Assembly: GCA_944321635.1 (NCBI GenBank)
Contig: CALULY010000008.1
Span: 60,198-124,197 of the forward strand
From: an uncultured Bacteroidaceae bacterium
GTDB lineage: Bacteria; Bacteroidota; Bacteroidia; Bacteroidales; Bacteroidaceae
Direction: 5' to 3'
DNA: 64,000 nucleotides
The number at the start of each line of letters is the position of its first letter. Position 1 is the stretch's first letter. Both the position numbers and the translations under genes were made by a program. The notes beneath the pieces were generated by a model. That model ran no database searches. It was not told the DNA's origin and saw only the letters and a program-made list of their open reading frames with translations. Positions 25,640 through 33,945 of the stretch are shown here, in pieces.

Positions 25640-26488
25640 ATGAAAAAACTTGCTTTGTTGTTGGCTGTGCTGTCCTTGCCGCTCGTTGCCGGTGCGCAGG
25701 GCTATTTCAAGGACGGGATGCGATGGGAGTCTTGCCTGTCTGCGGTAATGGTGCCGCCAGTAGAGCCTGCTTTCGAAACATTCATGCTGGATGGTGACAC
25801 GCTTGTCGGTGGAGTAAAGGCCATGAAGATGTATGTGGAGAATGACAAAACTCCTGGGCGCGAACTCGTCGCCGTGGTGCGGACTGATGGCGACCGTGTG
25901 CTGTTCCGCAACGGGGCGGTCACGGAGTGATGGCGGTTGATGTATGACTTCGGGTTGCAACCGGGCGATGGGTGCTATGTCTACAACGTGTCGGACAACC
26001 TGACCAGGACGTATGTCAAGTGTGTCGAGGTGCGTGAAGGTGTGTATGACGGGCTGGACGCAATCGAGCTTGAGGAGTATGACGCTGAACCGCAGTCGTC
26101 CGGTGATGGCTATCTGTACAACGATGGGACGTGGATTAGAGGGGTAGGCAGCCTCTTTGGCGTGACGTGGAACAACCGCTTTGGCGTCGATGGCGTGGGC
26201 GGGATGCTGCTGGAGGCATCATTGGACGGCGAGGTGGTCTATCGCCGCGAGGTGTCCTCGGTCGAGCCGGCTTTTGATGACCGCAGGATGGATGTCCGTG
26301 TCGATGGCCAGGAAGTCACGGTCACGGGCATTGATGGTGATGATGCCGTGTCATTGTTCACGTCGGACGGGGTGCTTGTGAGACAATTCAAGAAGACAGG
26401 ACGCGATGAGCTGAGGTTTGCCGTGCCTGCCAGCGGGCTCTACATCGTCAAGTGCGGGCAGGACAGTTGCAAGTTTGTCGCTTGGTAG
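25640..26488 (+). pseudogene. T9SS-type secreted protein interrupted by an in-frame TGA
   Basis: Two open frames in the same reading frame, 25640-25930 and 25931-26488, are separated only by one TGA at 25928-25930. The first has a signal peptide (MKKLALLLAVLSLPLVAGAQ) and continues to RVLFRNGAVTE. The second continues WRLMYDFGLQPGDGCYVYNV and ends with a T9SS-like C-terminus (DDAVSLFTSDGVLVRQF, then PASGLYIVKCGQ). Without the stop it would be a normal 282-residue cargo protein of a family common in Bacteroidales. The second half alone could start at ATG 25940 but would lack a signal peptide. A nonsense mutation is the simplest reading; sequencing error or readthrough cannot be excluded. Confidence 0.75.
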
Positions 26489-26512
26489 AGGCAAGTTGCC
26501 TGTGACGTGCGG

Positions 26513-26550
26513 CCATGCCGGGGTGAAACGACCCCGGCATGGTTGTTTTT
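26513..26550 (+). terminator. Rho-independent terminator
   Basis: CCATGCCGGGGT (26513-26524) pairs perfectly with ACCCCGGCATGG (26531-26542) around GAAACG and is followed by TTGTTTTT. This is a classic intrinsic terminator for the interrupted cargo gene. Confidence 0.9.
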
Positions 26551-26597
26551 ATGCAGTGTGGAGATGAGGGCGTGCGTGGTTTTTGCGGCGATATGCC

Positions 26598-26605
26598 TAC
26601 CTTTG
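26598..26605 (+). promoter_or_regulatory. -7 promoter box (TACCTTTG) for lrgAB
   Basis: TACCTTTG is an exact TAnnTTTG match 28 bp before the LrgA start at 26634, just downstream of the preceding terminator. Confidence 0.6.
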
Positions 26606-26633
26606 CGCCCGATTTTTTTGAGACACTTCAATT

Positions 26634-26993
26634 ATGATTCGTCAATGTGCAATCCTTTTCGGCTGCCTGGCACTGGGTGAGTTGCTGGTGTGGCTGACCG
26701 AGGTCAAGTTGCCGTCGAGCATCATCGGGATGTTGCTCCTGACGCTTTTCCTCAAATTGGGCTGGGTCAAACTGCATTGGGTGCAGGGCTTGTCTGATTT
26801 CCTTGTTGCCAACCTTGGTTTTTTCTTCGTGCCGCCTGGTGTGGCGTTGATGCTCTACTTTGATGTGATACGTGCGGAGTTCTGGCCCATCGCCATTGCC
26901 ACGGTGGTGAGCACGTTGCTTGTGCTCGTTACGTCGGGATGGGTCTATCAATTGGTGCGGCGTGCCGTTGGCAGGCCGGGACAAAAGCGTTGA
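26634..26993 (+). CDS. CidA/LrgA-family membrane protein
   Basis: The 119-residue protein has four hydrophobic helices. The CidA/LrgA hallmark appears early as LPSSIIGMLLLTLFLKLG, then VANLGFFFVPPGVALMLYFDVI, the conserved FFVPxxV segment. The family was linked to murein hydrolase control and holin-like activity and more recently to transport of small acids such as pyruvate. It is followed 9 bp later by lrgB, its usual partner, and preceded by its own promoter box. Confidence 0.9.
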   Translation: MIRQCAILFGCLALGELLVWLTEVKLPSSIIGMLLLTLFLKLGWVKLHWVQGLSDFLVANLGFFFVPPGVALMLYFDVIRAEFWPIAIATVVSTLLVLVTSGWVYQLVRRAVGRPGQKR

Positions 26994-27002
26994 GGGGGGC
27001 GG

Positions 27003-27701
27003 ATGATGGAATTCCTTGGCAATGAGTTTTTCCTGATTGCAGTCACATTCGGCGTGTTTTTCCTTGCCAAGTGGTTGCAGAGGCGCACTGGGTTGATGTT
27101 GCTCAATCCCATCCTGCTGACGATCGCGGTGCTCATCGTGTTCCTCAAGTCGGCAGGCATAAGCTATGAGACCTACAACGAGGGCGGCCATCTCATCGAG
27201 TTCTGGTTGCGGCCGGCTGTGGTGGCGTTGGGCGTGCCGCTTTATTTGCAGTTGGAGACCATACGCAAGCAGATTTTGCCTATTGTCATGTCGCAGCTAG
27301 CGGGCTGTGTCGTGGGAGTGGTGTCGGTCGTCCTTGTCGCAAAGGCATTGGGCGCATCGCAGGAGATAGTTTGTTCGCTTGCTCCCAAGTCGGTGACGAC
27401 GCCTATCGCCATGGAGGTGGCGCGTGCCGTTGGCGGCATCCCGTCGCTGACGGCTGCTGTCGTGGTGTGCGTGGGGCTGCTGGGCGGCATACTGGGTTTC
27501 AAGGCGATGAGGCTGACGCACATTGCCAGCCCTATGGCGCAAGGCTTGTCAATGGGAGCGGCCGCCCATGCCGTAGGGACTTCGGCGGCTGCGGAGCTCA
27601 GCCGCAAGTATGGTGCTTTCGCGAGCCTCGGGCTTACGCTCAACGGCATCCTGACCGCGCTGCTCACGCCGACGCTGCTGGAGTGGCTGGGGCTGTTGTG
27701 A
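27003..27701 (+). CDS. LrgB-family membrane protein
   Basis: The 232-residue protein is the standard partner of LrgA/CidA. Signature stretches are RTGLMLLNPILLTIAVLIVF, LRPAVVALGVPLYLQLETIR and the LrgB motif SLAPKSVTTPIAMEVARAVG followed by GHxxGT-like AAHAVGTSAAAELSRKYGAF. It has around six or seven hydrophobic segments. Together with LrgA it is thought to form a holin/antiholin-like or metabolite carrier complex; the role in Bacteroidales is not established. It ends before a bidirectional terminator shared with the convergent carboxyltransferase gene. Confidence 0.92.
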   Translation: MMEFLGNEFFLIAVTFGVFFLAKWLQRRTGLMLLNPILLTIAVLIVFLKSAGISYETYNEGGHLIEFWLRPAVVALGVPLYLQLETIRKQILPIVMSQLAGCVVGVVSVVLVAKALGASQEIVCSLAPKSVTTPIAMEVARAVGGIPSLTAAVVVCVGLLGGILGFKAMRLTHIASPMAQGLSMGAAAHAVGTSAAAELSRKYGAFASLGLTLNGILTALLTPTLLEWLGLL

Positions 27702-27721
27702 AGCGTATATATATAAATGGT

Positions 27722-27764
27722 AAAGGCGGCCATCGCAGGGAAGCATCCCCCGATGGCCGCCTTT
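27722..27764. terminator. Bidirectional terminator between convergent genes
   Basis: AAAGGCGGCCATCG (27722-27735) pairs perfectly with CGATGGCCGCCTTT (27751-27764). The AAA/TTT ends give tails on both strands. It lies between lrgB (plus) and the carboxyltransferase (minus). Confidence 0.85.
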
Positions 27765-27790
27765 GGCTTGTCTGTGGCGCGTGTGCCGGC

Positions 27791-29557
27791 TCAGTCTTTC
27801 TTCTCGATGTAGGCGAGCACATCGCCTTTCATCACTCTGTCGCCTTGTTGGGCGCAGACTTCGGTTATGCGTCCGTCAAAGTTGGCAAGCACTTCCTGAT
27901 GTTCGCCCCAGAGGGTAGTGATGTAGCAGAAGTGGTCTCCTTGCTTGTATTCCTTGCCTACAACGGGAGCGGTCGATGGGTCAACGACATCGATTTCCCA
28001 GATGACTTGCCCGCGGACTGGTGCCTCGATGGGTGTGTACTTGGCACGTTTCATCTTGAGTATGTCCTCGGCGCTGAAGCCTTGTTTTGCCATCTTGGCT
28101 TCTTTCGCCTTTTGCAAGTCGGATTCAAAACGCTGTTTGGCCACGCCTGACTTGTAGTCGCGGTATTGGCGGTCGTGCATGGCGAGTTCAAACAGTTCCT
28201 CGTCGTCTTGGCCGTAGTCCCATCCGTTTTCGTCCATCTCCTTGCGGTACTGGTCGAGCTGGTCGGGGTAGTACTTTTGCGGGTCATCGGTCGTGAACTC
28301 CAAACCTTTGTCCTTGGCGAGCTGGATGATTTCGGGCGCGAGTTTGCCAGGCAGTTTGCCGCTCTTGCCGAGGATCATGCCCCAAGTGTTGTTGTCAATC
28401 ATCGACCAACGCGGTTCGCCTTTGACGAGTGACATGACATTCATCAGAGCAACGTTCTTGACATATTGGCTGAAAGGAGTGACGAGCGGTGGATACCCGA
28501 GTTTAGGCCACACATACGCTACCTCGTCAAAGAGGCGCACGAGCAAGTCGTCGATTGTCAGCTCGGGTTCGCCCTTGCCGCGCAGTATCATGTTGATGCC
28601 GGAATGCACGCCTTTGAGGTCGGCCATCATCGAGCCCATCATGCCTCCTGGCAGTCCGCAGCCGAGTAGCAATGAAGATGTGTATTTGTTGGTTTCGTCC
28701 ATGAAGTAGCCGAGGAAGTCGTCGATGAAACTTTGCGTCATCGAGCGTGCTTTCATATAGGCGTTCATGTTGATTTCGGGTACGTCAAACCCGGCATCTT
28801 TCAACATTGCCTGCACTGAGATGACATCCGGGTGCACTTTGCCCCATGCCATCGGCTCCATGCCTACGTCGATGATGTCTGCTCCGTTCTTGCACACTTC
28901 AAGTATGGATGCCATTGACAGGCCCGGGCCTGAGTGGCCGTGGTATTGTATTATGATGTCCGGGTGTTTCTCCTTTATCGATTTGACAAGTTTGCCAAGG
29001 AACACGGGGCGGCCTATCCCTGCCATGTCCTTGAGGCAAATCTCTGGAGCACCCGCTCCGATGAGTTGGTCGGCGATGCCGGAATAGTATTCGACTGTGT
29101 GGACTGGCGAGAAAGTGATGCACAACGTCGCTTGTGGAATCATGCCGGCCTCATTGGCATATTTGATTGACGGGATTATGTTGCGCACGTCATTGAGTCC
29201 GCAGAAGATCCTTGTTATGTCCACGCCTTGCGCCTTTTTGACTTTGTACATCAGGCGGCGCACGTCGGCTGGGACGGGGTACATCCTCAGCGCGTTGAGA
29301 CCACGGTCAAGCATGTGGGTCTGTATGCCTGCCTCGTTGAATGGTTTGGTGAATGCGCGCACGGCCTTGTTAGGATTCTCTCCGTATAGCAGGTTGACCT
29401 GCTCAAAGGCTCCACCGTTTGTCTCGACACGTGCGAAACATCCCATCTCTATGATTAAAGGGGCAATTTTCACCAGTTGGTCCAGGCGCGGCTGGTATTT
29501 GCCGGAAGATTGCCACATGTCGCGGTAGACGAGGCTGAATTTAATTTCTTTTCCCAT
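27791..29557 (-). CDS. Pyruvate/oxaloacetate carboxyltransferase-like protein with degenerate carrier domain
   Basis: The 588-residue protein resembles OadA/PycB. The N-terminal TIM barrel has the conserved start SLVYRDMWQSSGKYQ (normally D-A-H-Q), CLKDMAGIG with the carboxylated-lysine region, and the metal-ligand histidines in IIIQYHGHSGPG. The middle PYC_OADA domain is clear (PFSQYVKNVALMN). The C-terminal 70 residues look like a biotinyl/lipoyl fold (ANFDGRITEVCAQQGDRV), but the usual AMKM is replaced: glycine in LWGEHQEVLANFDG sits where the biotinylated lysine should be. It may need a separate carrier protein, or have another function. It is monocistronic, with a good promoter at 29593-29600. 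Confidence 0.85.
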   Translation of the reverse strand: MGKEIKFSLVYRDMWQSSGKYQPRLDQLVKIAPLIIEMGCFARVETNGGAFEQVNLLYGENPNKAVRAFTKPFNEAGIQTHMLDRGLNALRMYPVPADVRRLMYKVKKAQGVDITRIFCGLNDVRNIIPSIKYANEAGMIPQATLCITFSPVHTVEYYSGIADQLIGAGAPEICLKDMAGIGRPVFLGKLVKSIKEKHPDIIIQYHGHSGPGLSMASILEVCKNGADIIDVGMEPMAWGKVHPDVISVQAMLKDAGFDVPEINMNAYMKARSMTQSFIDDFLGYFMDETNKYTSSLLLGCGLPGGMMGSMMADLKGVHSGINMILRGKGEPELTIDDLLVRLFDEVAYVWPKLGYPPLVTPFSQYVKNVALMNVMSLVKGEPRWSMIDNNTWGMILGKSGKLPGKLAPEIIQLAKDKGLEFTTDDPQKYYPDQLDQYRKEMDENGWDYGQDDEELFELAMHDRQYRDYKSGVAKQRFESDLQKAKEAKMAKQGFSAEDILKMKRAKYTPIEAPVRGQVIWEIDVVDPSTAPVVGKEYKQGDHFCYITTLWGEHQEVLANFDGRITEVCAQQGDRVMKGDVLAYIEKKD

Positions 29558-29592
29558 TGTACAGATTTGTTAGGTTAGTAAACTCTTTGAGA

Positions 29593-29600
29593 CAAATATA
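29593..29600 (-). promoter_or_regulatory. -7 promoter box (TATATTTG) for the carboxyltransferase
   Basis: The minus strand reads TATATTTG, an exact consensus match, about 36 bp upstream of the ATG at 29557. The 368-bp divergent gap to the MoxR gene (29558-29925) holds this box and the MoxR promoter; nothing else is recognised in it. Confidence 0.65.
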
Positions 29601-29856
29601 TGTGTAAGGAGCAAAATAACATTTGAAACCGTGGTTTTTTCGTTGTAAGTCTCGTGATTTTTAGGATTATTAACTATAAAATGGCCGTATCACAAGACAA
29701 ATGTAAGTTAGCACTTCGTGACAGCTCTTGTTGCTCTCGTGGTTTGAGCCAGTTGCCTCGTTAGTGTTGTTTGAAAGTCTGTTTACAGTGGTAAAACAAG
29801 GCAGTTGAAGGCGTTCGGTAGTTTATCTCACATGAGGATTTTTTACATTAATTAAG

Positions 29857-29887
29857 TTGACGAGTAATGTTAATACCACTACTTTTG
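29857..29887 (+). promoter_or_regulatory. Promoter for the MoxR/Bat operon
   Basis: TTG at 29857-29859 and TACTTTTG at 29880-29887 are separated by 20 bp, the expected spacing for a Bacteroidetes promoter. The MoxR start is 38 bp downstream of the -7 box. Confidence 0.7.
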
Positions 29888-29925
29888 GGCGCATCAAAAC
29901 GAAAAGAATTAAATAAATCATAGTT

Positions 29926-30921
29926 ATGTCAGAAATCATCGATATCCGTTCACTTAATGAGAGGGTTGAGAGAAAGAGTGCTTTTGTGACAAATCTCGTG
30001 ACAGGAATGAACCGTGTCATAGTCGGGCAGAAGCATCTCATAGAGTCGTTGTTGATAGGTCTGCTCTCGGATGGGCATATATTGCTAGAGGGAGTTCCAG
30101 GGCTTGCCAAAACGCTGGCGATAAAGACACTTGCGACACTTGTCGATGGAGCTTACAACAGAGTCCAGTTCACGCCGGACCTGTTGCCTGCTGACATCAT
30201 AGGCACGATGATATACAGTCAGAAAGACGAGGCTTTCCAAGTCAAGCAAGGCCCGGTGTTTGCCAATTTTGTCCTCGCCGACGAGATAAACCGTGCCCCG
30301 GCCAAAGTGCAGAGCGCACTGCTTGAGGCCATGCAGGAGAGGCAGGTGACTATCGGTAACAGCACTTTCAAACTGCCCGAACCATTCCTTGTGATGGCAA
30401 CGCAGAACCCCATCGAGCAAGAGGGCACTTATCCATTGCCTGAGGCGCAACTTGACCGTTTCATGTTGAAAGTGGTGATAGACTATCCGAAACTTGAGGA
30501 GGAAAAGCTTATCATGCGGCAGAACATCTCAAGTGAAAAAGGCAATCTGACCCCGATAGTCTCCAAAAACGAGATCATGGAGGCACGTAAAGTCGTTAGT
30601 GAAGTTTATCTGGATGAAAAGATAGAGAAGTACATCGTTGACATAGTGTTCGCTACGCGCTATCCGTCCAACTATGGGCTTTCAGATCTGGAAGGAATGA
30701 TTGCTTTCGGTGGGTCGCCACGTGCGTCGATCAACTTGGCATTGGCGGCAAGGGCCTATGCTTTCATAAAGCAAAGAGGATATGTCATCCCGGAGGACGT
30801 GAGAGCGATTGCCCATGACGTGCTTAGGCACAGGATAGGCCTGACCTATGAAGCCGAAGCATCAAACACTACTGCCGATGAGATAGTAAGTTCCATACTT
30901 AACAGGGTGGAAGTTCCATGA
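29926..30921 (+). CDS. MoxR-family AAA+ ATPase
   Basis: The 331-residue protein is a MoxR AAA+ ATPase, a chaperone-like partner of von Willebrand factor A (VWA) proteins. It has Walker A GVPGLAKT, the pre-sensor pore region, Walker B FVLADEINRAPAKVQSALLE, sensor 1 ATQNPIEQEGTYPLPEAQLD and the arginine-finger stretch LDRFMLKV. It begins the Bat operon: DUF58, a membrane protein and the VWA proteins BatA and BatB follow. In Bacteroides this operon is linked to aerotolerance. A good promoter lies 38 bp upstream. Confidence 0.95.
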   Translation: MSEIIDIRSLNERVERKSAFVTNLVTGMNRVIVGQKHLIESLLIGLLSDGHILLEGVPGLAKTLAIKTLATLVDGAYNRVQFTPDLLPADIIGTMIYSQKDEAFQVKQGPVFANFVLADEINRAPAKVQSALLEAMQERQVTIGNSTFKLPEPFLVMATQNPIEQEGTYPLPEAQLDRFMLKVVIDYPKLEEEKLIMRQNISSEKGNLTPIVSKNEIMEARKVVSEVYLDEKIEKYIVDIVFATRYPSNYGLSDLEGMIAFGGSPRASINLALAARAYAFIKQRGYVIPEDVRAIAHDVLRHRIGLTYEAEASNTTADEIVSSILNRVEVP

Positions 30922-30949
30922 TGTTGCGTAGGTTTTAATTCTCTGAAAG

Positions 30950-31828
30950 TTGGAAGTCTCAAACATAATTCAGAAAGTCCGCAGGGTAGAGATAAGAGCC
31001 AAAGGGCTTTCAAACAACATCTTTGCCGGACAATACCATTCGGCGTTCAAGGGCAGGGGAATGACTTTCTCCGAAGTCCGCGAATACCAATACGGTGACG
31101 ACGTGCGTGACATCGATTGGAATGTGACGGCACGCTTCAACAGACCATACGTCAAAGTCTATGAGGAGGAGCGTGAATTGACTGTCATGCTGCTTGTCGA
31201 TGTGTCTGGCAGTTTGGATTTCGGGACACGAAAGCAATTCAAGCGTGATATGCTCGTGGAATTGGCAGCCACTCTTGCGTTCTCGGCAATACAGAATAAT
31301 GATAAAATCGGCGTAATCTTCTTTTCAGACAGAGTGGAGAAGTTCATCCCGCCCAAAAAAGGCAGGAAGCATATCCTGTATATAATAAGGGAACTTCTCG
31401 AATATAAACCCGAAAGCCGTAAGACCGATGTCTGTGCAGCAGTGCGCTACTTGACCAATGTGATTAAAAAACGGTGCACGGCGTTCCTGATTTCAGACTT
31501 CATAGACGGTGGAGACCTTTATTCACCACTTGTCGTGGCAAACAAGAAGCATGATGTCGTTGCCATCCAGGTCTACGATGTCAGGGTGACAGAGTTGCCC
31601 AATGTCGGATTGTTGCACATCAGGGATTCAGAGACAGGAGCAGAACGCTACATCGACACATCGTCAAAGGTCGTCCGCAACGCCCACAAGGCACATTGGC
31701 TCAAGCGGCAAGAAGAGTTGAACACAGTGTTCGCACGCTGCAAGGTCGATTCCGTCTCCATCAGGACTGATGAGGACTTTGTTAAATCCCTTATGTCGCT
31801 TTTTGCCAAGCGGTCAAGGAAAATGTAA
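30950..31828 (+). CDS. DUF58 protein (TTG start)
   Basis: The 292-residue protein has the DUF58 core HSAFKGRGMTFSEVREYQYG, DDVRDIDWNVTARF, followed by a VWA-like domain with the partly conserved MIDAS DVSGS. The DUF58 partner of MoxR is standard in Bat operons. I take TTG 30950 as the start: no ATG precedes GRGM in frame, a TGA sits two codons upstream, and the resulting N-terminus MEVSNIIQKVRRVEIRAKG fits the family start. It lies 28 bp after MoxR and 5 bp before the next gene. Confidence 0.9.
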   Translation: MEVSNIIQKVRRVEIRAKGLSNNIFAGQYHSAFKGRGMTFSEVREYQYGDDVRDIDWNVTARFNRPYVKVYEEERELTVMLLVDVSGSLDFGTRKQFKRDMLVELAATLAFSAIQNNDKIGVIFFSDRVEKFIPPKKGRKHILYIIRELLEYKPESRKTDVCAAVRYLTNVIKKRCTAFLISDFIDGGDLYSPLVVANKKHDVVAIQVYDVRVTELPNVGLLHIRDSETGAERYIDTSSKVVRNAHKAHWLKRQEELNTVFARCKVDSVSIRTDEDFVKSLMSLFAKRSRKM

Positions 31829-31833
31829 TCAAA

Positions 31834-32922
31834 ATGAGGATTGTATTTGATTTGAATAGGATTTTGATATTGGCATTCCTCCTTGCAGTGTGCCAGTCTC
31901 TTTATTCGCAGAATGTCATTGTCGAGTCAAGGATAGATTCAGTGGAAATGTATATCGGCTCGCAGGCAAAACTGACGTTGGAAGCAACAGCGGACAGTGG
32001 TGCAAAAGTGTCATTCCCCGAATGCAGTGACACCATCGTCACAGGCCTTGAAGTCGTGGGAAAAAGCAAGCTGGACACCTTGCTCCTTAACGAGGGGAAG
32101 AGGATGACTATTGCGCAGACCTATTATGTGACAGCATTTGATTCTGCTTTTTTTCATATTCCAGGCATGAAGGTCATGGTAGATGGTAGAGAATATGCAT
32201 CAAAGGACTTGGTACTGCGTGTTTACAGGTATCCGATTGACAATGCGGATGCAGGTGACATCCGTGACATAAAGGGGATTGAAGATCCTGATTTCGTGTT
32301 TGCCGACTGGCTGCCGATGTCATCTTTCCTGTTGCTGACAGTTGTGCTTTTTGCAGCAGCGGTGTTCCTATATATAAGGTACAAGGACAACAAGCCAATC
32401 ATCAAGGTTATCCATGTCGAGCCACAACTCTTGCCGCATGAAAAAGCGGAGAAAATAATCGAGTCCATAAAAGAACGGAATCTGTCACACGCTTCCGATC
32501 CGAAAGACTATTATACGTCCCTGACCGAAGCTCTCAGGGTGTACATTTCCGGACGGTTCGGCTTCAGTGCCATGGAGATGACATCATCTGAGATTGTCGA
32601 TAAGTTGATGGAGACCAACGACAAGGAATCCTTGCGGCAGCTTCAGTCCCTGTTCACAGTTGCTGATTTGGTGAAGTTTGCAAAATACGTCCCAATGTTG
32701 AACGAAAATGATGCCAACCTGCTTTCCGCCGTGGCATTCATCAACAAGACCAAGGAGGAAGTGAAGGATTCAGAGCGCGAGAAACCGCATGACGTCGTGA
32801 TCGAAGAGCCGAGGAGCAAACGCCAAAAGCGAATACTTGTGGCCGTAATAGTCCTGTCTGCTTTGGTCGGTCTCACATTCCTGGTGCTTTCTGTGCGCGA
32901 AATAAGGATAATGTTGTTTTAA
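31834..32922 (+). CDS. Bat-operon membrane protein (BatD-like N-domain, two TM helices)
   Basis: The 362-residue protein has a signal peptide (ILILAFLLAVCQSLYSQ), a periplasmic beta domain of about 130 residues, a membrane helix near 166-186, a cytoplasmic region rich in charge, and a second helix close to the C-terminus (ILVAVIVLSALVGLTFLVLS). Its position between DUF58 and BatA is typical of Bacteroidetes operons. The cytoplasmic stretch YYTSLTEALRVYISGRFGF resembles the tail region of BatD and DUF4381 proteins. Function is unknown; it probably belongs to the Bat membrane complex. Confidence 0.75.
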   Translation: MRIVFDLNRILILAFLLAVCQSLYSQNVIVESRIDSVEMYIGSQAKLTLEATADSGAKVSFPECSDTIVTGLEVVGKSKLDTLLLNEGKRMTIAQTYYVTAFDSAFFHIPGMKVMVDGREYASKDLVLRVYRYPIDNADAGDIRDIKGIEDPDFVFADWLPMSSFLLLTVVLFAAAVFLYIRYKDNKPIIKVIHVEPQLLPHEKAEKIIESIKERNLSHASDPKDYYTSLTEALRVYISGRFGFSAMEMTSSEIVDKLMETNDKESLRQLQSLFTVADLVKFAKYVPMLNENDANLLSAVAFINKTKEEVKDSEREKPHDVVIEEPRSKRQKRILVAVIVLSALVGLTFLVLSVREIRIMLF

Positions 32923-32942
32923 ATTCTGGATTTGAGATAGAA

Positions 32943-33926
32943 ATGACGTTTGCTAATAAATATATCTTCGTACTGTTCTTAGCCGTTCTTGCCTACATAA
33001 TCTGGTATGTGCGTAAGAACAAAGTCATAGAACCGTCAGTCAGGCTCTCGGACACCTCTCCTTACCAGTCGGTAGGCAAGACATGGAGAGAATGGTTGAT
33101 TCATGCCCCATTCTTGTTGCGCGTTGTGGCGTTGTCGATGGTCATACTGATCCTTGCCCGCCCACAGTCGTCTGACAATTGGCAAAACACGGAAATCGAG
33201 GGAATAGACATCATGATGGCGATAGACATATCGACCAGTATGCTTGCCGAAGACCTTAAGCCCAATCGTCTTGAGGCGGCTAAAGATGTCGCGGCGCAAT
33301 TCATCAACGGCAGGCCTAATGACAACATCGGCTTGACCATATTTGCTGGCGAGAGCTTCACACAGTGCCCGTTGACCATTGACCATGAGGTGTTGCTTAA
33401 TTTGTTCAAGAACGTGAAGTGCAACCTCGTGCAAGACGGCACTGCCATAGGAATGGGCATAGCCAATGCTGTCACCCGCTTGAAAGACAGCAAGGCCAAG
33501 TCAAAAGTCATCATCCTGTTGACGGATGGCACAAACAATGCAGGAGCTATCTCACCGCTTACGGCAGCTCAGATAGCCAAGCAATTCGGAATCAGGGTTT
33601 ATACCATAGGTGTGGGGACAAATGGCGAGGCACCCTACCCTTATCCTACGGCGATGGGAGTGCGTTATGTGAATATGCCTGTCGAGATTGATGAGCAAAC
33701 TTTGAAGGAGATTGCTGCCACGTCTGATGGGGAATACTTCAGGGCAACAAGCAACTCCAAGTTGCAAGAAGTGTATGAGGAAATCGACAAGCTTGAGAAA
33801 ACAAAGTTGCAAGTCAAGGAGTTCTCGACAAAGGAAGAGGATTACCAGCCATTTGCGTTAGTTGCTTTGATTGCTATCGCTCTTGATTTGCTTTTGAGGG
33901 CTACGGTGTTGAGACGTATGGCTTAG
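32943..33926 (+). CDS. batA: BatA, VWA-domain membrane protein
   Basis: The 327-residue protein has two N-terminal hydrophobic segments, a VWA domain and a C-terminal helix. The MIDAS metal site is intact: DISTS in IMMAIDISTSMLAEDL, Thr in QDGTAIGMGIANAVTRL and Asp in VIILLTDGTNN. It therefore should bind protein ligands through a divalent ion. BatA and BatB are paired VWA proteins of the Bat complex, proposed to help survival under oxidative stress. It is followed 19 bp later by BatB. Confidence 0.92.
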   Translation: MTFANKYIFVLFLAVLAYIIWYVRKNKVIEPSVRLSDTSPYQSVGKTWREWLIHAPFLLRVVALSMVILILARPQSSDNWQNTEIEGIDIMMAIDISTSMLAEDLKPNRLEAAKDVAAQFINGRPNDNIGLTIFAGESFTQCPLTIDHEVLLNLFKNVKCNLVQDGTAIGMGIANAVTRLKDSKAKSKVIILLTDGTNNAGAISPLTAAQIAKQFGIRVYTIGVGTNGEAPYPYPTAMGVRYVNMPVEIDEQTLKEIAATSDGEYFRATSNSKLQEVYEEIDKLEKTKLQVKEFSTKEEDYQPFALVALIAIALDLLLRATVLRRMA

Positions 33927-33945
33927 TAGATGGAGGAAATGGCTT

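Noticed and set aside
25640..26488. Selenocysteine at the in-frame TGA
   Set aside because: No selenoprotein family resemblance and no obvious SECIS-like hairpin directly after the codon; TGG follows immediately.
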